64,000 nucleotides of DNA from Brachypterus glaber (GCA_958510825.1 OY294047.1:3968001-4032000); one strand, 5' to 3'; shown: positions 40,605-52,289, numbered from the stretch's first letter. The notes: a model not told the origin generated them from the letters alone. Program-made: numbers and translations.

Positions 40605-42082
40605 TGGTCCTTATTACAGGTTTTACATTGCATGAGTGTAATGTCGGGAGTACCACATCTATAGCAAAACTTTTTGCGTTTTTGTGAACAGTTACTGTAG
40701 ATATGGTTGGGTAAACCGCAGTTCCAACACACTAAAACTCCAGTAGTTTTTGTGTTGTCATTTGAGGTATTTTGTCGGGACACATTTTTAAAGTTATTTT
40801 TAGAGGTATTTGTGTAGTTATTTTGTGAGGTATTCTGGGAGGTTGTTTGGGAGGTAGAGAGTTTAGAAAAATTTTGATTGGAGGTATTTTTGTTAAAGTT
40901 ATTTTTAAAGTTATTATTTTTGTTGCCAAATTTGGAATTTTGGTTTTGGGAGGTATTTTGGGAGTTAGTTTTTGTATGTTGGTCTAGGTAAGATAACTCT
41001 GGTTCAAGAACGCTTACAACATTACCTCTAGCAGCAGATTTACAAGAAAGCCTATCCTCAAGTTTTTTACATAAACTGGATAACTCAGCAACAGTAGAAA
41101 TGTCTGTGAGAGCCAGGTGACCTACATAAATAGATAAGACATTTTTTCTCAAAATTTTTACTCTTGTGACTTCACAAGGTGGTTTCATAAGTCGATTAAA
41201 CAAAGTTTCCATTACGGCAATATAGATAGTAACGGACTCATTTTTACCTTGAGTTCGTTCTTTTATTTGTGACCAAAGGTCATCGTCATAATCTGGAGGT
41301 AAAAAATCACGTTTAAACGCTTTAACAAAACTATCCCAGTCAGACAAACTGGATTTTATGGAACGAAACCAAATTAAGGCCTTTCCATCGAGAATATCTA
41401 TTAGGGAATCAAAAAGCTCTACTTTAGAAACTTTTCTAGCAAAAGCTAGTTCTTCGATACGTTCGAGAAATGAAATTACAGGTAATGTTTTTGATGTATC
41501 ATCAAACTTAACATTCCATTTGTGGACAGGTACATGCTTACTGTGAGAAGGGGTAAAGTTAGATGATGAAATATTCCATTCTCCAGAGGGATTTACAAGT
41601 AAGGGATTTATGACTGATTCATTAAGGGAAATATTGCATTCTTTTGCTTCGGTAATACCAGCATATAATAGTGCCTCAAGATGCAATGCCGTGGCATACG
41701 CCTCATTTTTAAATGAAGTAGCTTCCTGTTTTTTATCATCCGGTACTTTTTCAAAGGGGAAACGTGAAATTCTATTCGAAATGTGTAAAAGACGACAGTT
41801 AGCTCTTATAAAAACAGAGTCTGATTTAGGTCCTTCAAAACCATCGATAAGATTTCTTATTGATTCTAAGGTACTATTCACTTGACTTACTTCGTTATCA
41901 TATTCAAAAGTTGGGTCACAGAGTTCAGAATCAGCAACTTTTTGTTTTTTCAATAAAACAGACAGGATACTGCGTTTTTCATCAGCATTTTTCTGAGTTT
42001 CACAACCTCTTATTCTAAGCTCATACTCAACCTCTGATATTAACAGACGTTTAGGGATTATTCTTTCACAATCGGTAGCCAT
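40595..42082 (-). CDS. gag: Gag polyprotein of the Ty3/gypsy element
   Basis: 495 codons starting at an ATG in strong context (AACCATGG). The N-terminal and central parts are helical and charged, with a capsid-like segment including NESVTIYIAVMETLFNRLM. A Gln/Asn/Ser-rich linker spans about 370-445. It ends with a zinc knuckle of CX2CX4HX4C form (CWNCGLPNHIYSNC, 452-465). A second Cys cluster (CYRCGTPDITLMQCKTC, 473-489) has no His and is not a standard knuckle. Role: particle assembly and RNA binding. The last codons sit on the frameshift heptamer G GGA AAC directly before the UAA stop, so a fraction of ribosomes should continue into pol. Confidence 0.93.
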   Translation of the reverse strand: MATDCERIIPKRLLISEVEYELRIRGCETQKNADEKRSILSVLLKKQKVADSELCDPTFEYDNEVSQVNSTLESIRNLIDGFEGPKSDSVFIRANCRLLHISNRISRFPFEKVPDDKKQEATSFKNEAYATALHLEALLYAGITEAKECNISLNESVINPLLVNPSGEWNISSSNFTPSHSKHVPVHKWNVKFDDTSKTLPVISFLERIEELAFARKVSKVELFDSLIDILDGKALIWFRSIKSSLSDWDSFVKAFKRDFLPPDYDDDLWSQIKERTQGKNESVTIYIAVMETLFNRLMKPPCEVTRVKILRKNVLSIYVGHLALTDISTVAELSSLCKKLEDRLSCKSAARGNVVSVLEPELSYLDQHTKTNSQNTSQNQNSKFGNKNNNFKNNFNKNTSNQNFSKLSTSQTTSQNTSQNNYTNTSKNNFKNVSRQNTSNDNTKTTGVLVCWNCGLPNHIYSNCSQKRKKFCYRCGTPDITLMQCKTCNKDQGN

Positions 42083-43191
42083 GGTTCCTTTAAAATCAAA
42101 ATCGAAGACAAAGACAAGATAAATTTGCAGTTAAGTAAAAAATGCAGGATATTATCACACGCCAAATTCAGTAAAAATCTAAAAAAAATCGAAATCGGTA
42201 AAAATATAAAAAAATCAAAATCGGTACTACGAGCTGTGTTTATGGCAATCCAATAACGGTGCCCGCAGGATTCGGGTTGGTTTTAACACAACGGATATTT
42301 GCCCGTCAAATATCGCAGGTAAAATTTAAATTTTTGGCGTCAATAAGGTACCAGGATCGTAATATAGAGGGATTTCGAAACCTGTGAGAGGATATTATTT
42401 GGATTGGGTTGCCAGACCCTTAATTCTTTAAAAAAATGGACTGGAATATGATGGTCTCACTTTTTCAACAAACATCCAAATAAAATCACCTCCAAAACAA
42501 TAAAAGCTATTGCTTACAACCAAAGGTTGTCCTCTATAAGCAACTCAAAAATAACTGAATATTATTTATTAAGTTATTTTTTTTTTAATTAGACGTTATT
42601 TTAAGCGGAAAAAATCTAAATATAATTAAATACTTAAGACACTTTAACTACCAATTTTTTTAAGTAAACAAATTCGAAATTGCAAATACTAGTTAATTTT
42701 TTTTTTTTTTAAATTCCACCGAAAAAAATTATGCAAAATTTTAATGCAAAAAAAATCCAACGTTAAAATTTTAAAAAATTGTTGTAGGTACTATGTAAGA
42801 ATATATGTTCTATACACCAAAAAATTGTATACAGACTGTACATATACTTACAAAAAAAACTTGGTAGCTAAATATTTTAGATAGTGCCGATATATTTAAA
42901 AATAGTTATTTACACTAGTAGTAATACCAGCATATATTTGCGATTATGTACTGCACTGTACACAACCAAAGGAAAATTATTTTTTTTTTTTTTTGAAAAA
43001 AAAATAATATTTCAGAAAAAAAATTCGGAAAAAATATAGCAAAAAAAAATAGTAAGTTTAACTTGCCATTCTAAACCAACCTCAAAGTTAAAGTTTTTTT
43101 TTTTTAAATCAATCTAAATGTAAGTAAAAGAAAAGTAGGTAAAAGATAGTTATTTTGCTAAATATGCAAAAAAAATTCGGAAATTCGATAT
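42083..43191 (-). other. Retrotransposon leader, non-coding
   Basis: About 1.1 kb between primer-binding site and gag start, very A/T-rich, no ORF. It may hold the packaging region; nothing specific was recognised. Confidence 0.6.
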
Positions 43192-43211
43192 CTAACACGT
43201 TAAGGGCGCCA
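43192..43211 (-). promoter_or_regulatory. Primer-binding site
   Basis: In element sense the LTR end agttaca is followed after three bases by TGGCGCCC, then ttaacgtg. TGGCGCCC complements the 3' end of tRNA-Lys-type primers used by many gypsy elements and retroviruses. Complementarity beyond the first eight bases was not checked. Confidence 0.8.
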
Positions 43212-43214
43212 TTA

Positions 43215-45258
43215 TGTAACTGGCAGGTTTTCCCTAATCTGATATTTATAGGAAAATTGAGCATTAGTCAAAAATTAATACTGGTAAGATACAAAGATAA
43301 AGTTACGAACAAAAGAAATTAGATAAATTTCAGATTAAAAGAAAACTCAAGTCACACTTGCAACGGCAGCTTTTCATCGGCGAGCAGGGTTGTGGGTTAT
43401 AAACGGTTAGAAATACTTACAGATAGATTGTTGATATGGGCGCCAAGATCATCGTACACTACAATGGATATTATTTTAATGATTGATAAATGATCTAAAA
43501 ATCAACCATTATTGGTGAGTATTAGTATACTTTTTAGATTAACTATTAACTTTGAGGGATAGGTATTAAAATGAGAGAAATGTTTTTGGTTTACCTGTTA
43601 TAATAATAATAATCTGCTGTGGAAAAGTACAAAATAAATATACTCTTGAATAACGTTATTCGAGGTTCACAAATATATATATACATATATATATGTTTTG
43701 GGTTACACACAGGTAAACTTACTTAAATGTAATAAAAAAATTATAAAATGCGATTAATTGAAAATATGTGTTAAGCACTTATTTAAATAGTTACGATAAT
43801 AATAAACTTAAACGCTCCATGCGTTTCAATAGAAAAATTAAAGTTGTTTTTTAAAAAGATATGTCGATAGGAGGTACGATATAGTCTTCGAAACTCACGT
43901 GATATTGAGGTAAAGTGTTACCTAACATTGGACACAGACAATACTACGTTCTCATCGGTTTCACCAAGAACTGCACAGATAGGTGGTAGATTATGACTTC
44001 TTCATGGTGATAGGAACTCATACCTATGTTTGGTAGTTGCTTATTTTGGAACTCGATGAACAACATGGTATCACCTGGTTGATGGGAAAACGATATGCAT
44101 GACGTGATTCATACAGGAGATAACCTCAAATATACCACATGGGCAGATATCTTCTAATATCCGTACGAAGATATCCATACGAAGAACCCTTATTTTAAGG
44201 GATTCTTCTTAGACACGTACGCACATGGCCAAATCAATGGACTCATTGTACATCTAATTAGATAATTAAAATCACTAAAAGAAAATTCGAAACATGAATG
44301 CTAGAATTTAGACTCGAAGAGCAAAATGTCACGCCGCCTACTACGCATCAGGTTTTTGCGCTTTCCGAAATTTTTGCGACGTTGTCGGATGTATATTTTT
44401 AGAAAAATACATATTTTTAGAAAGATAATAAATGGTATTACAGAGAATATGTTATGGTATATTACTTAATAATGGAAAATAACAACCAATAACATCCAGC
44501 GATAATTTTAAGAGATAGGAAATGACGTAACCACACCGTTTACATCATGTAACCGGACGGAATTCGTCGATCCACAAAAATGTGAGAGATAATCGATAAA
44601 CCACGGCAACACTGTTGATATGACCTTTTTTTGACATTTATAACCTAAAAATTGAAATTAAAAACATTACAAAAGTTATTTAATTTAATATTAATAATCA
44701 GAGATAAAAATAATAAAGTATCTTTATTATATGTGTGCTCCAATCATTTGTGAAAGTATTACATCTATCGGAGACATAACAACAAAAAAACACGATATGA
44801 AAAATATTAGAGAAACCTTAATTTCTCAATAACTATGGAATAGAAAGGTGAGATATCTTTGTATTAATGTTAATTATCTATGAATAGAAATATATTAACC
44901 TAATTTAGCAAAAAGATATGGATCAATAAATCAAAAATACATATTTTTAATTTCAAGAATATAGCCATAAAATTATCAAAAACAAATATTCTAAGACACA
45001 TGTTCATTGTTTTTAGGTAGAACTTAGTGAGAAACATCTATTGGAACAATATGAAACATTAACAACAGAATATATGACCACATAAGTGAATTGCATCAAA
45101 ATATGCGTTTCAATAAACGAAGAAAGTGATTTATCCAAAAAACAATGTTGTGCCTTATTCAGACAAAGATAATCTGTATTATGTGCTATAATAATCTAAA
45201 GGTATTTATACGATAATAAAAATTAAGAAAAATAAAGTAGAAATTTTCAATTGCTACA
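43215..45258 (-). repeat. 5' LTR of the Ty3/gypsy element
   Basis: 2044 bp, near-identical to the other LTR. Differences seen: a/g near its inner end, c/t near 43494, g/a near 45113, and a T run one shorter near 44626. It carries the presumed promoter, with a TATA-like site at 45201-45212. Confidence 0.95.
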
Positions 45259-45517
45259 ATGTTTTACAAAAAACACTTCGAAAAGTGAAATTCATTGGTT
45301 CATCATATTCAACCATAGATTATACAACCCATAGATTACCGTAAAGATAATAGATTACTAGAGGTACAACCCTCATATATTAGATATTCAACTCGTAAAT
45401 CTGGTCTTTTGTTGTTAAGGTTATAAAAAAAATGTTAATTTTTTAAAATGACATATTTATTGACAAAATTTAACAAAAGTAATTAGTAATTTTGTAAACT
45501 ACTTATAAAAATTATAG

Positions 45518-45740
45518 TTAATTGTACAATTTCGGCAAGACATATTTATATGAGCAGGTGATGTTATTGGTATATTTATTTCTCTTTTTTACTGTTAAAG
45601 TTTCTGAGTGTTCTGTATGAGGTGAATTTGTATCAAAGATGTGGGGTACTGTGGGGTTTTCCGATTCATTAAAATCAGTAGGCAGAGTTGTATTGAAGAG
45701 GGAAGAACTGGAAGAAAAATTAACTAAAAAAAGTAGCTTT
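45518..45740 (-). CDS. Possible terminal exon, product unknown
   Basis: A minus-strand frame with a good acceptor (TTTTTCTTCCAG at about 45709-45720) reads polar sequence (TDFNESENPTVPHIFD, then SPHTEHSETLTVKKRN) to a stop at 45518. The part left of the acceptor would be the coding part. No upstream exon was found and no homology recognised. It could equally be a chance frame. Confidence 0.25.
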
Positions 45741-45792
45741 GTCATTAAATTTTAGTAAAATAAATAAATAGCTAATTAATTGTACTGGTAGT

Positions 45793-45935
45793 GAAAAAAA
45801 TACTATATTTTCCACGTGAGTGAAGATTTAACATTTTAGACCGCGTCATGCGGGCTTTGCGCTAGCGCGCTCATCCCGCAATTTGACGCAGGTCAAAAAT
45901 GTTAAACTTCTCTCACTTGGTAAATAATATACTAT
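45793..45935. mobile_element. Hairpin MITE with GC-rich core
   Basis: gaagatttaacattttagac mirrored by caggtcaaaaatgttaaact, ends aatactatatttt / aataatatacta. The core contains gcgctagcgcgc. Same architecture as the hairpins near 8345 and 12417. Confidence 0.78.
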
Positions 45936-45944
45936 TTTTGAGGT

Positions 45945-46078
45945 TATTCCCAAAACCAATCGGATAAGATGCTATTTTGAACTCTTATTCAGATTCAGCC
46001 CCTCAAAATACATATGAATACAATGGCCGAAAGAGTTTTTGATCTTGTGTGGCTGTGTTATTAAAAATTGTAAAGTTA
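45945..46078. repeat. Repeat shared (inverted) with 33640-33775
   Basis: Contains tcggataagatgctattttg, cccctcaaaatacatatgaa and ttgtgtggctgtgtta, matching in reverse complement the block 3' of the membrane-protein gene. Diverged; no coding potential seen. Confidence 0.65.
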
Positions 46079-46202
46079 AACAATAAGAATTAGTTTACAA
46101 AACTGTGAATGGGTATTTTTATAAAACAAACTCATTCAAAAATGTACCTATATTATTTTTACTTATTTTGAGTAACTGAGTATTATAAATTTTGTCATGT
46201 AA

Positions 46203-46350
46203 AGGCCTATCCAGAAGCTTGCATAAGAACATAAAACATAAGAATGCCATGCCGAGATTGGCTAACAAGATACATGGCGGCACATCAAGCCAATCACGGC
46301 ATCGCATTGTTTTGTATTACGTTCTAATGCGAGCCTGTGGATATGCCTTA
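46203..46350. mobile_element. MITE, uninterrupted copy
   Basis: aaggcctatccagaagcttg ... gtggatatgcctta, about 148 bp. It is the empty-site relative of 26512-27090. Minus-strand frames in both copies read the same peptide because the element is shared, not because it is a gene. Confidence 0.88.
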
Positions 46351-46847
46351 AGGTACAATCCTTGTAAATAAAAACATAAGTGGTCCAAAAATCTATTTCT
46401 GACATAAAAATATGTCAGAAAAAGATTTAATTCTACAAAGAAACAGAGAATTTTCTAAAAATTGAAAATCTTGTTGTAGTAATGCGGATTAAGAGTTTAT
46501 TTCATAAATAAAGAAATAAAAAGTGAGTTTAATTTCATTATTTAGTATACCAAATGTGTATAATGATTTTATAAAATTACTAAATTTTATTGTCAATTTT
46601 AAAATAAAGAACCAATTAATACATGTTTTATTTTTATTATATTTATTAGTAAAATATAAGTATCAAGTATACCTAAATATTTAAAAACTAGCCTGCGTAT
46701 ATAGTTCTCCGCATGAAAGAAAGTCTCCGACGAAAGGGGGAGAAATCATTCGCACTCTCTTCTTTCCGTAAAAAACTTTTGACCACCCCTAATACATTAC
46801 CATAAAAAAGTAATTTTCTTCCCTTAGTTTAGCCACCTCTCAGGAAA

Positions 46848-47638
46848 CCCAAAGACGTCTTTTTGACGTCAATTATTGGGCACTAACTGACCTAGACGTC
46901 ATATTATAACGTCTTGCTGTCGTCTCAGTGACGTGTATAAGTCTCAGCCCAGGGACGTAACATTAATAAAGTTATAATGTCAGAAAAAATTAACCCACAA
47001 GCGGAGTGGGTCAATTTTAGAGAGGGCAATATTATGAGTTTCTATGACAGGATTTCATAGAAAACTTATTGCCATTACTCCCTCAACATATCTGCTCTTG
47101 TCCACTGAAAGGAATTTTCCACAGGTATAGAAAATCCATACTAAGGTAACGTTCAAGTATTACGTAACGCATATTTATATCATTTTGGACCCCACCCCCC
47201 CTGTAACGCTATTTTCCTATACCATTAACATGGGCGTAACACTCCAAAATGATCCCCGCCCAGCGTTACGTAATACTTGAACGTTCCCTAATCACAACCT
47301 CAGACTCGTTCTATCAGTCGTTCTACTCCCCGAAAGTCACGAATAGGTGCCCAGTAGTGTTCAGTTTACGTAATTCCAGAAAAAGGCTATAAAGTCATCA
47401 ATCTTTAATCAATATATAGAATTTAAAACTTTTTTTAGTGGTAGAAAACAATATGTGACGCCACCTATAGCCTCAACATTAAATTGACGTCTCAGCGAAG
47501 TACAATTTTGATGATATCAAGATTTGACCAAAAACTGACGTCTTGTTGACGTCTGATATACGACGTTTTTATGACGCCACAAATATGACCTAAAACTGAC
47601 GTCGACAGTACGTCGGGGACGTCATCTGGTCTACTGGG
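46848..47638. mobile_element. Element with subterminal ACGTC repeats, second family member
   Basis: Left end cccaaagacgtctttttgac, right end (reverse) cccagtagaccagatgacgt. About ten GACGTC/GACGT motifs are clustered near the two ends. The interior contains an imperfect hairpin about ggaccccacccc and a gcgccacctat-like phrase shared with the CCCGG MITEs. No clean target duplication was seen, so one end may be damaged. Confidence 0.6.
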
Positions 47639-48580
47639 CAAAGAAATTATCTTTCAAGCAAATTTTTCTTTTAAGAGAAATAAAAACGAATTTTAAGAAG
47701 CTAATACACTTTATCAAATTAGCTTTTTAAAAAGCTTTAAGCTTTGTTGAGGGCCTTTAATGTACCTACTTGAGCGCGTTTTTAAAACGAAATGAAAAGA
47801 AACGAAAGTGTAATTTGTTAAAATGTCGCTACGCTAACTTTTAAAACACTAGTTAGAAGTTTTTAAATTTGTACCATCGGGAAAGTTAAATTGTAATCTA
47901 ATTGCTTACATTTTGTAAAAAAAGTTAGCAAATTATTGGTTGGCTGAATTTAATGGCTTTCCGTTGCAGTAATTTATTTTTTCAGCTTTAGAGGTAAGGG
48001 TGGAAAATTATAATACACGCAGAAAACGTATACTGATAGAAAAATCTAAAAATAGTACAACCAAAGGTTGTTTTAACAAGTTTGAGGTATATAATACCAT
48101 TTTTGCACGACCAAGACTAAAACCTAATTTTACGCTCATTTTCGGGACTAAACTTGCCGTTTTTCTCCCTATGGAATAAAAATCACGGCAACCTTGATAA
48201 TATTAAAATATTATACTTACTATGTGCTTTGCTGGTTCAAAAATTAGGTTTGGTGGTGTTTTGTAATAAATTAGCGATTCAAACTAATTTATTTGATTTT
48301 AACAAAGAAAACCTTTAAAAATAACATTGTTATAACAATTTATACATAACTTAAAATTTATCATCTTGGTTCATTTTTTTGACGTTTGTGTCAACCATAT
48401 TAAAAAACAATTGAAATCGCGATAGCCATGAAACTGACTTTTCGCAATTTACAGGCATCTTGATTAAATTACGAAAATAAAACAACCGATTTTAGACGCG
48501 TGGTTTTTAATTTTAATTTTATCTACCTACCTAAATTATGTTTGGTACTGCAAAAAATAGTTTATATACCTCAGGACACA
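47639..48580. other. No recognised gene
   Basis: AT-rich sequence with no exon-like structure or clear repeat. Confidence 0.5.
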
Positions 48581-48585
48581 ATGAT

Positions 48586-48850
48586 GTGAGGATTGGTGTA
48601 GTGGACTACCGCGTCGTACTTGACGAGTTTACTACCCAAAATAGCGTGAGTTCGATTCTCACCGGCGCCGATTTGCCTTTTTCACTTAATTAATAATTGA
48701 AATTTGGCGAGGCGTAAGTGAAGCGGACACTCCCTATAAATTGGTTCAAAAGTCAATTAAAGCCGGTGGTTCCCTCTACTACTAGCCCACACAAGTCCTG
48801 GAATAGTACGAGGTTAAACAAAATGTAAAAGGTAAAATGTAAATGTAAAT
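48586..48850 (+). mobile_element. tRNA-derived SINE, copy with head
   Basis: The head gaggattggtgtagtggact has an A-box (tggtgtagtgg) and a B-box in gtgagttcgattctcac, the latter forming a T-arm-like stem-loop. The body runs gcgccgatttgcctttttca through agccggtggttccctctact, then a taaaatgtaaatgtaaat tail. Three more copies are in this window. Confidence 0.88.
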
Positions 48851-49593
48851 ATGCGCGGTTTATAAAAATAAAAAAAAAGTTTTTTTTCCAGTGACGGAGA
48901 TTTTACCGGGGGTTGTCGAAAAAAAAATATTGAAGTATTTTATTTATATTTAGAAGAGCAACCCAACAAATTAAGTTTATTATGAAAAAATAAAACGAAA
49001 AAATTAAAAAACTTTCTTTGCTTGTGTTTTTAAGGGTTAAGTTATTTTGGGGCTAGTAAGATGTTATTTGAAGCCATTAAAAGATTATGATTTATTTTGT
49101 AACATTTTAAAAGTTATACATACATTGAAAATATTTCTATTATTTATTTTGATTGATGCTTAAAACTTTCTATTCAAAATAGATTTAACATAATATAAAA
49201 GTTTTACAGCATAATGAAACTAGTAAAAGAGAGAAAATGTAACCATTTCCAAATCTAAAACATCTTCTTCCCCCATGTCGACATAACATTATACTTGTAA
49301 GTATAGGAAAAAGTTAAAAATATGCGAATAGTCCTTAAAGTAGAAAAGTTTGATAGTAAACATATTAAAATCCACTTCCCGTTCTAAAATATTCAAACGA
49401 TATAACTGGAGAGAGACAGGTTGAAAATGGCCATAACACGAGATTGTACGCTGTTTTCTCAAAAGCTATAAATGTTTGAAAAGATAAATATGGATCAATT
49501 TGGCTGTGTCTGCAGTCACTGAACAGAGTCATTGAAATATAAAATGTGAATTTTGTTTTTACGACTGTATATTCTACTATAGTAGAATACTGA

Positions 49594-50457
49594 GGGCCAC
49601 TTGCACCAAACATGATTTAAGCTTAAACTCGGATTAAGTTAATGCTTTAAGAGTTAATTGACGTTTCGCTGTTTTTTAAACCAAGTTTATTTGTCTTAAT
49701 CTCAGAATAAATGTAATCGTTCGAGTTTGAGGTTTATGTCACTTAAACCTGGGTTATATCAAAACATAACCTAACTTTAGGTTTTTATCTGTCATTTCGT
49801 ACCCGTGAGTGTTTTCCTTTGATTTTACGAAATTACCTGCAATGATGGCAGAAGCCGATTTATTAGATGAAGACTTGTTGGAATTGGAAATATTGGATGA
49901 TGGTTTCCGTACCTATCATGAGCGACAAAACTATTTTGAAAGTATGGATGATCTAACATTTTTTCAAAAATTTAGGTTATATAAAGAAACAGTGGCCAAT
50001 ATTCTTGTACGTATTGAAGAACAACTGGAATATCCCAATTGCGTCCGTTTTTTTGTTTTCGATAACTATTGTATTGTGCCACAATTTTAATTAATAAAGC
50101 TTTATCATTTATAGTATAATTGGGCGAACGTTTTTTTTTTGTTTTCGTCTTTTTCTTTAGGCATATCCATTGCTACTTTTTAGCTTACAGAACATAATAA
50201 CACATAACACAATAAGTTACTGTCAATAACTAACAGCTTTTTTTGAAAATATAATAAACCAAATGATATAAACGTCAAACGTCAAAATAATGTGAAGTTA
50301 GCTACATTCAAATAACACTAAAATAGAGATGTATGCTCGGTTTAACTAAACTTTGTTTAACTTTCATTGGTGCAATGCAAACATATTTAACCAGAGATTA
50401 TTTTTTAAACGTAGATTAATTAAACCTTGATCAAAATAAAATTGGTGCAAGTGGCCC
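49594..50457 (+). mobile_element. PIF/Harbinger derivative, 864 bp
   Basis: TIR gggccacttgcaccaa on the left and its inverse on the right, flanked by TGA (49591-49593, 50458-50460). It carries a short ORF for the N-terminus of a Harbinger transposase but no DDE domain, so it is non-autonomous. It is the likely longer relative of the 135-bp MITEs at 15279 and 16281. Confidence 0.92.
49809..50090 (+). pseudogene. Truncated Harbinger transposase (HARBI1-like N-terminus)
   Basis: 93 codons; the more likely start is the Met pair at 49839-49844. After an acidic leader (LLDEDLLELEILDD) comes RTYHERQNYFESMDDLTFFQ, then KFRLYKETVANILVRIEEQL and EYP, which match the RF RLSKE..V..L....L.YP segment before the catalytic domain of HARBI1-like transposases. 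The frame then diverges and stops. No catalytic triad is present, so it cannot cut DNA; a DNA-binding product is conceivable. Confidence 0.75.
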
Positions 50458-50460
50458 TGA

Positions 50461-51049
50461 GTGTAGCAAATTATTTTTACAAAAATATGACTAACCAAAA
50501 CTTTTAGTGATATTTGATTATTATATCAATGCTAAATTTAATGCAGTGTTTAGGAGTTCGTACAGAAACACTTCAGCAATAAATAGTAAGAATAAATAGT
50601 AACAATAAATAGTAAAATAATAGTAACCCTAATAGTTAATAACTATAGTATACTGATGTTGGAAAGTCGAACCCCTTGAGAATTGTTGCCTTAATTTATT
50701 ATTAAAAGGATATAATTTAACTTTAAGATATAAAATAGTGTTACATAGGTATACACAACAATATATCACCTGCCTAACCCAAATTGTAACATTTTCACAC
50801 ACATACCCATTAGCAAAATTGAGTTGACACCAGCTGCCAACTGTTGTTTTTTTACTTTCGTATCTAAATTGCATTTTAATTCGGTAATAAACGAATTTTG
50901 ATCTTTCACAAAGATAACATTAATTAATATAGTGGTAAATAAAAACATAATATCAACAATGAATATTAATTTTTGTTGTTCGCTTTAATATGTTGTACAC
51001 TGTGTGACACACATGCAGAGAATATACTAATTTAAGTAAAAATTGTTTA
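50461..51049. other. No recognised gene
   Basis: AT-rich, with an aataaatagtaa tandem near 50580-50620. Minus-strand frames of 60-81 codons are open near 50629-50948 but unrecognised. Confidence 0.5.
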
Positions 51050-51539
51050 AGGCGCCTTTTCACGGGGCAATTTATACGCAAGTTTGGTGCTATGCAAGTT
51101 TGCTGTCAGATATAGCATGAGGACAATTACACATTCATTTGCCTTTTCACGGAGCAAGTTATACGCAAGTTTGACGCTATATATTTCAAGTTAAACAAAT
51201 CTGCCAACCAGACAATTTTGACTTGTCTCTGCATTTGTTGATAAAAACACTACCTAGCATTTGCTTTTTTAAGGAAGCTTTTTAGTTAGACAGACCGGCC
51301 TATTATTAATAATAATAATAATTAACAAGTCCAGTTGCTACTATATTAGTATTTGGCACCACGAAAATAACTATAAATCTTGCATCAAAATCGTCGAAAA
51401 ATAGAACTTGTTCTAATAATTTGATGGCTCTAAAATAGCATCAAATTTGCCTGAAGGCATGTGCAGTGACTGAATTATTCTTGCAACAAAATTGCATAGC
51501 ACCAAACTTGCGTACAAATTGCTCCGTGAAAAGGCGCCT
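51050..51539. mobile_element. 490-bp MITE with AGGCGCC ends and TTA duplication
   Basis: aggcgccttttcacggggca on the left and tgctccgtgaaaaggcgcct on the right, flanked by TTA. The 3-bp TWA-type target and TIR style suggest PIF/Harbinger or a close relative. The left-end sequence recurs internally near 51145. Confidence 0.85.
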
Positions 51540-52000
51540 TTATGCCAAGTGAATCTTTCTATATAGGAATGTAATGATAAGTATGTACCTAATTTAGAGT
51601 CGCAGCCCTGACAATTAAAGTTTTTTATTTATTTAAACTTCAGTCAACAGGGCTACCACTACCAAATTACTGTCTACTTTAAATATGAATTACTATCACG
51701 TATTTACGACTATACTAAAGTACGTTCTGCAAATTTTAACCTACGACGTCACAATTTTTGGCGGGAATTTAATTTTTAAATTAGAGTTTAGTTTAAAATT
51801 AAAATTTTATTCATAGTTAAATTATAAATGCTTGTTTAATATGACATATTAAACATTGTGTTCTAGAATGTATTGTTTAGAAAAAAAAGTCTAAATAAGC
51901 CTAAAAAAGTGGTCTACCTAAAACCTTTATCTAAATAATTCGAAAACTACTAGATAAATTTAGATTATTCTTGAATTTCGTTATATAATAATTTATATCA

Positions 52001-52289
52001 TGGGTAGTGGACTACCGCGTCGTACTTCACGAGTTTACTACCCAAAATAGAGTGAGTTCGATTCTCGTTTGGACTTTGGACCGGCGCCGATTTGCCTTTT
52101 TCAGTTAATTAATAATTAAAATTTGGCGAAGGCGTAAGTGAAGCGAACACTTCCTATAAATCGGTTCGAAAGTCAATTAAAGCCGGTGGTTCCCTCTACT
52201 ACTAGCCCACACAAGTCCTGGACTTAGGGGATGCTTAATTAAGTAGAATAGTACGAGGTTAAACAAAAATGTAATGTAATGTAATGTAA
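52001..52289 (+). mobile_element. tRNA-derived SINE, second plus copy
   Basis: Same family as 48586-48850. The first bases of the head are altered, with a short insertion (gtttggactttgg) after the B-box. The tail is (tgtaa)n. The body includes the agtcctggacttaggggatg segment missing from the first copy. Confidence 0.88.

Larger units (their letters stand above)
34111..45258 (-). mobile_element. Complete Ty3/gypsy LTR retrotransposon
   Basis: 11,148 bp in minus orientation: 5' LTR 43215-45258, leader 42083-43214, gag 40595-42082, pol 36591-40604 by frameshift, short 3' region, 3' LTR 34111-36155. LTRs start and end TG...CA on the plus strand. The target duplication is ATGT (34107-34110, 45259-45262). 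The LTRs differ by about three substitutions and one T-run length, so insertion is recent. Domain order PR-RT-RH-IN defines Ty3/gypsy (Metaviridae). No env-like ORF was seen. Both ORFs appear uninterrupted. Confidence 0.97.

Noticed and set aside
37080..41885. Plus-strand ORFs across gag and pol
   Set aside because: They are antisense shadows of long, well-supported minus-strand coding sequences.
34111..45258. Env-like third ORF suggesting an errantivirus
   Set aside because: No further long ORF exists between the pol stop and the 3' LTR or elsewhere in the element, so it is treated as a plain gag-pol element.
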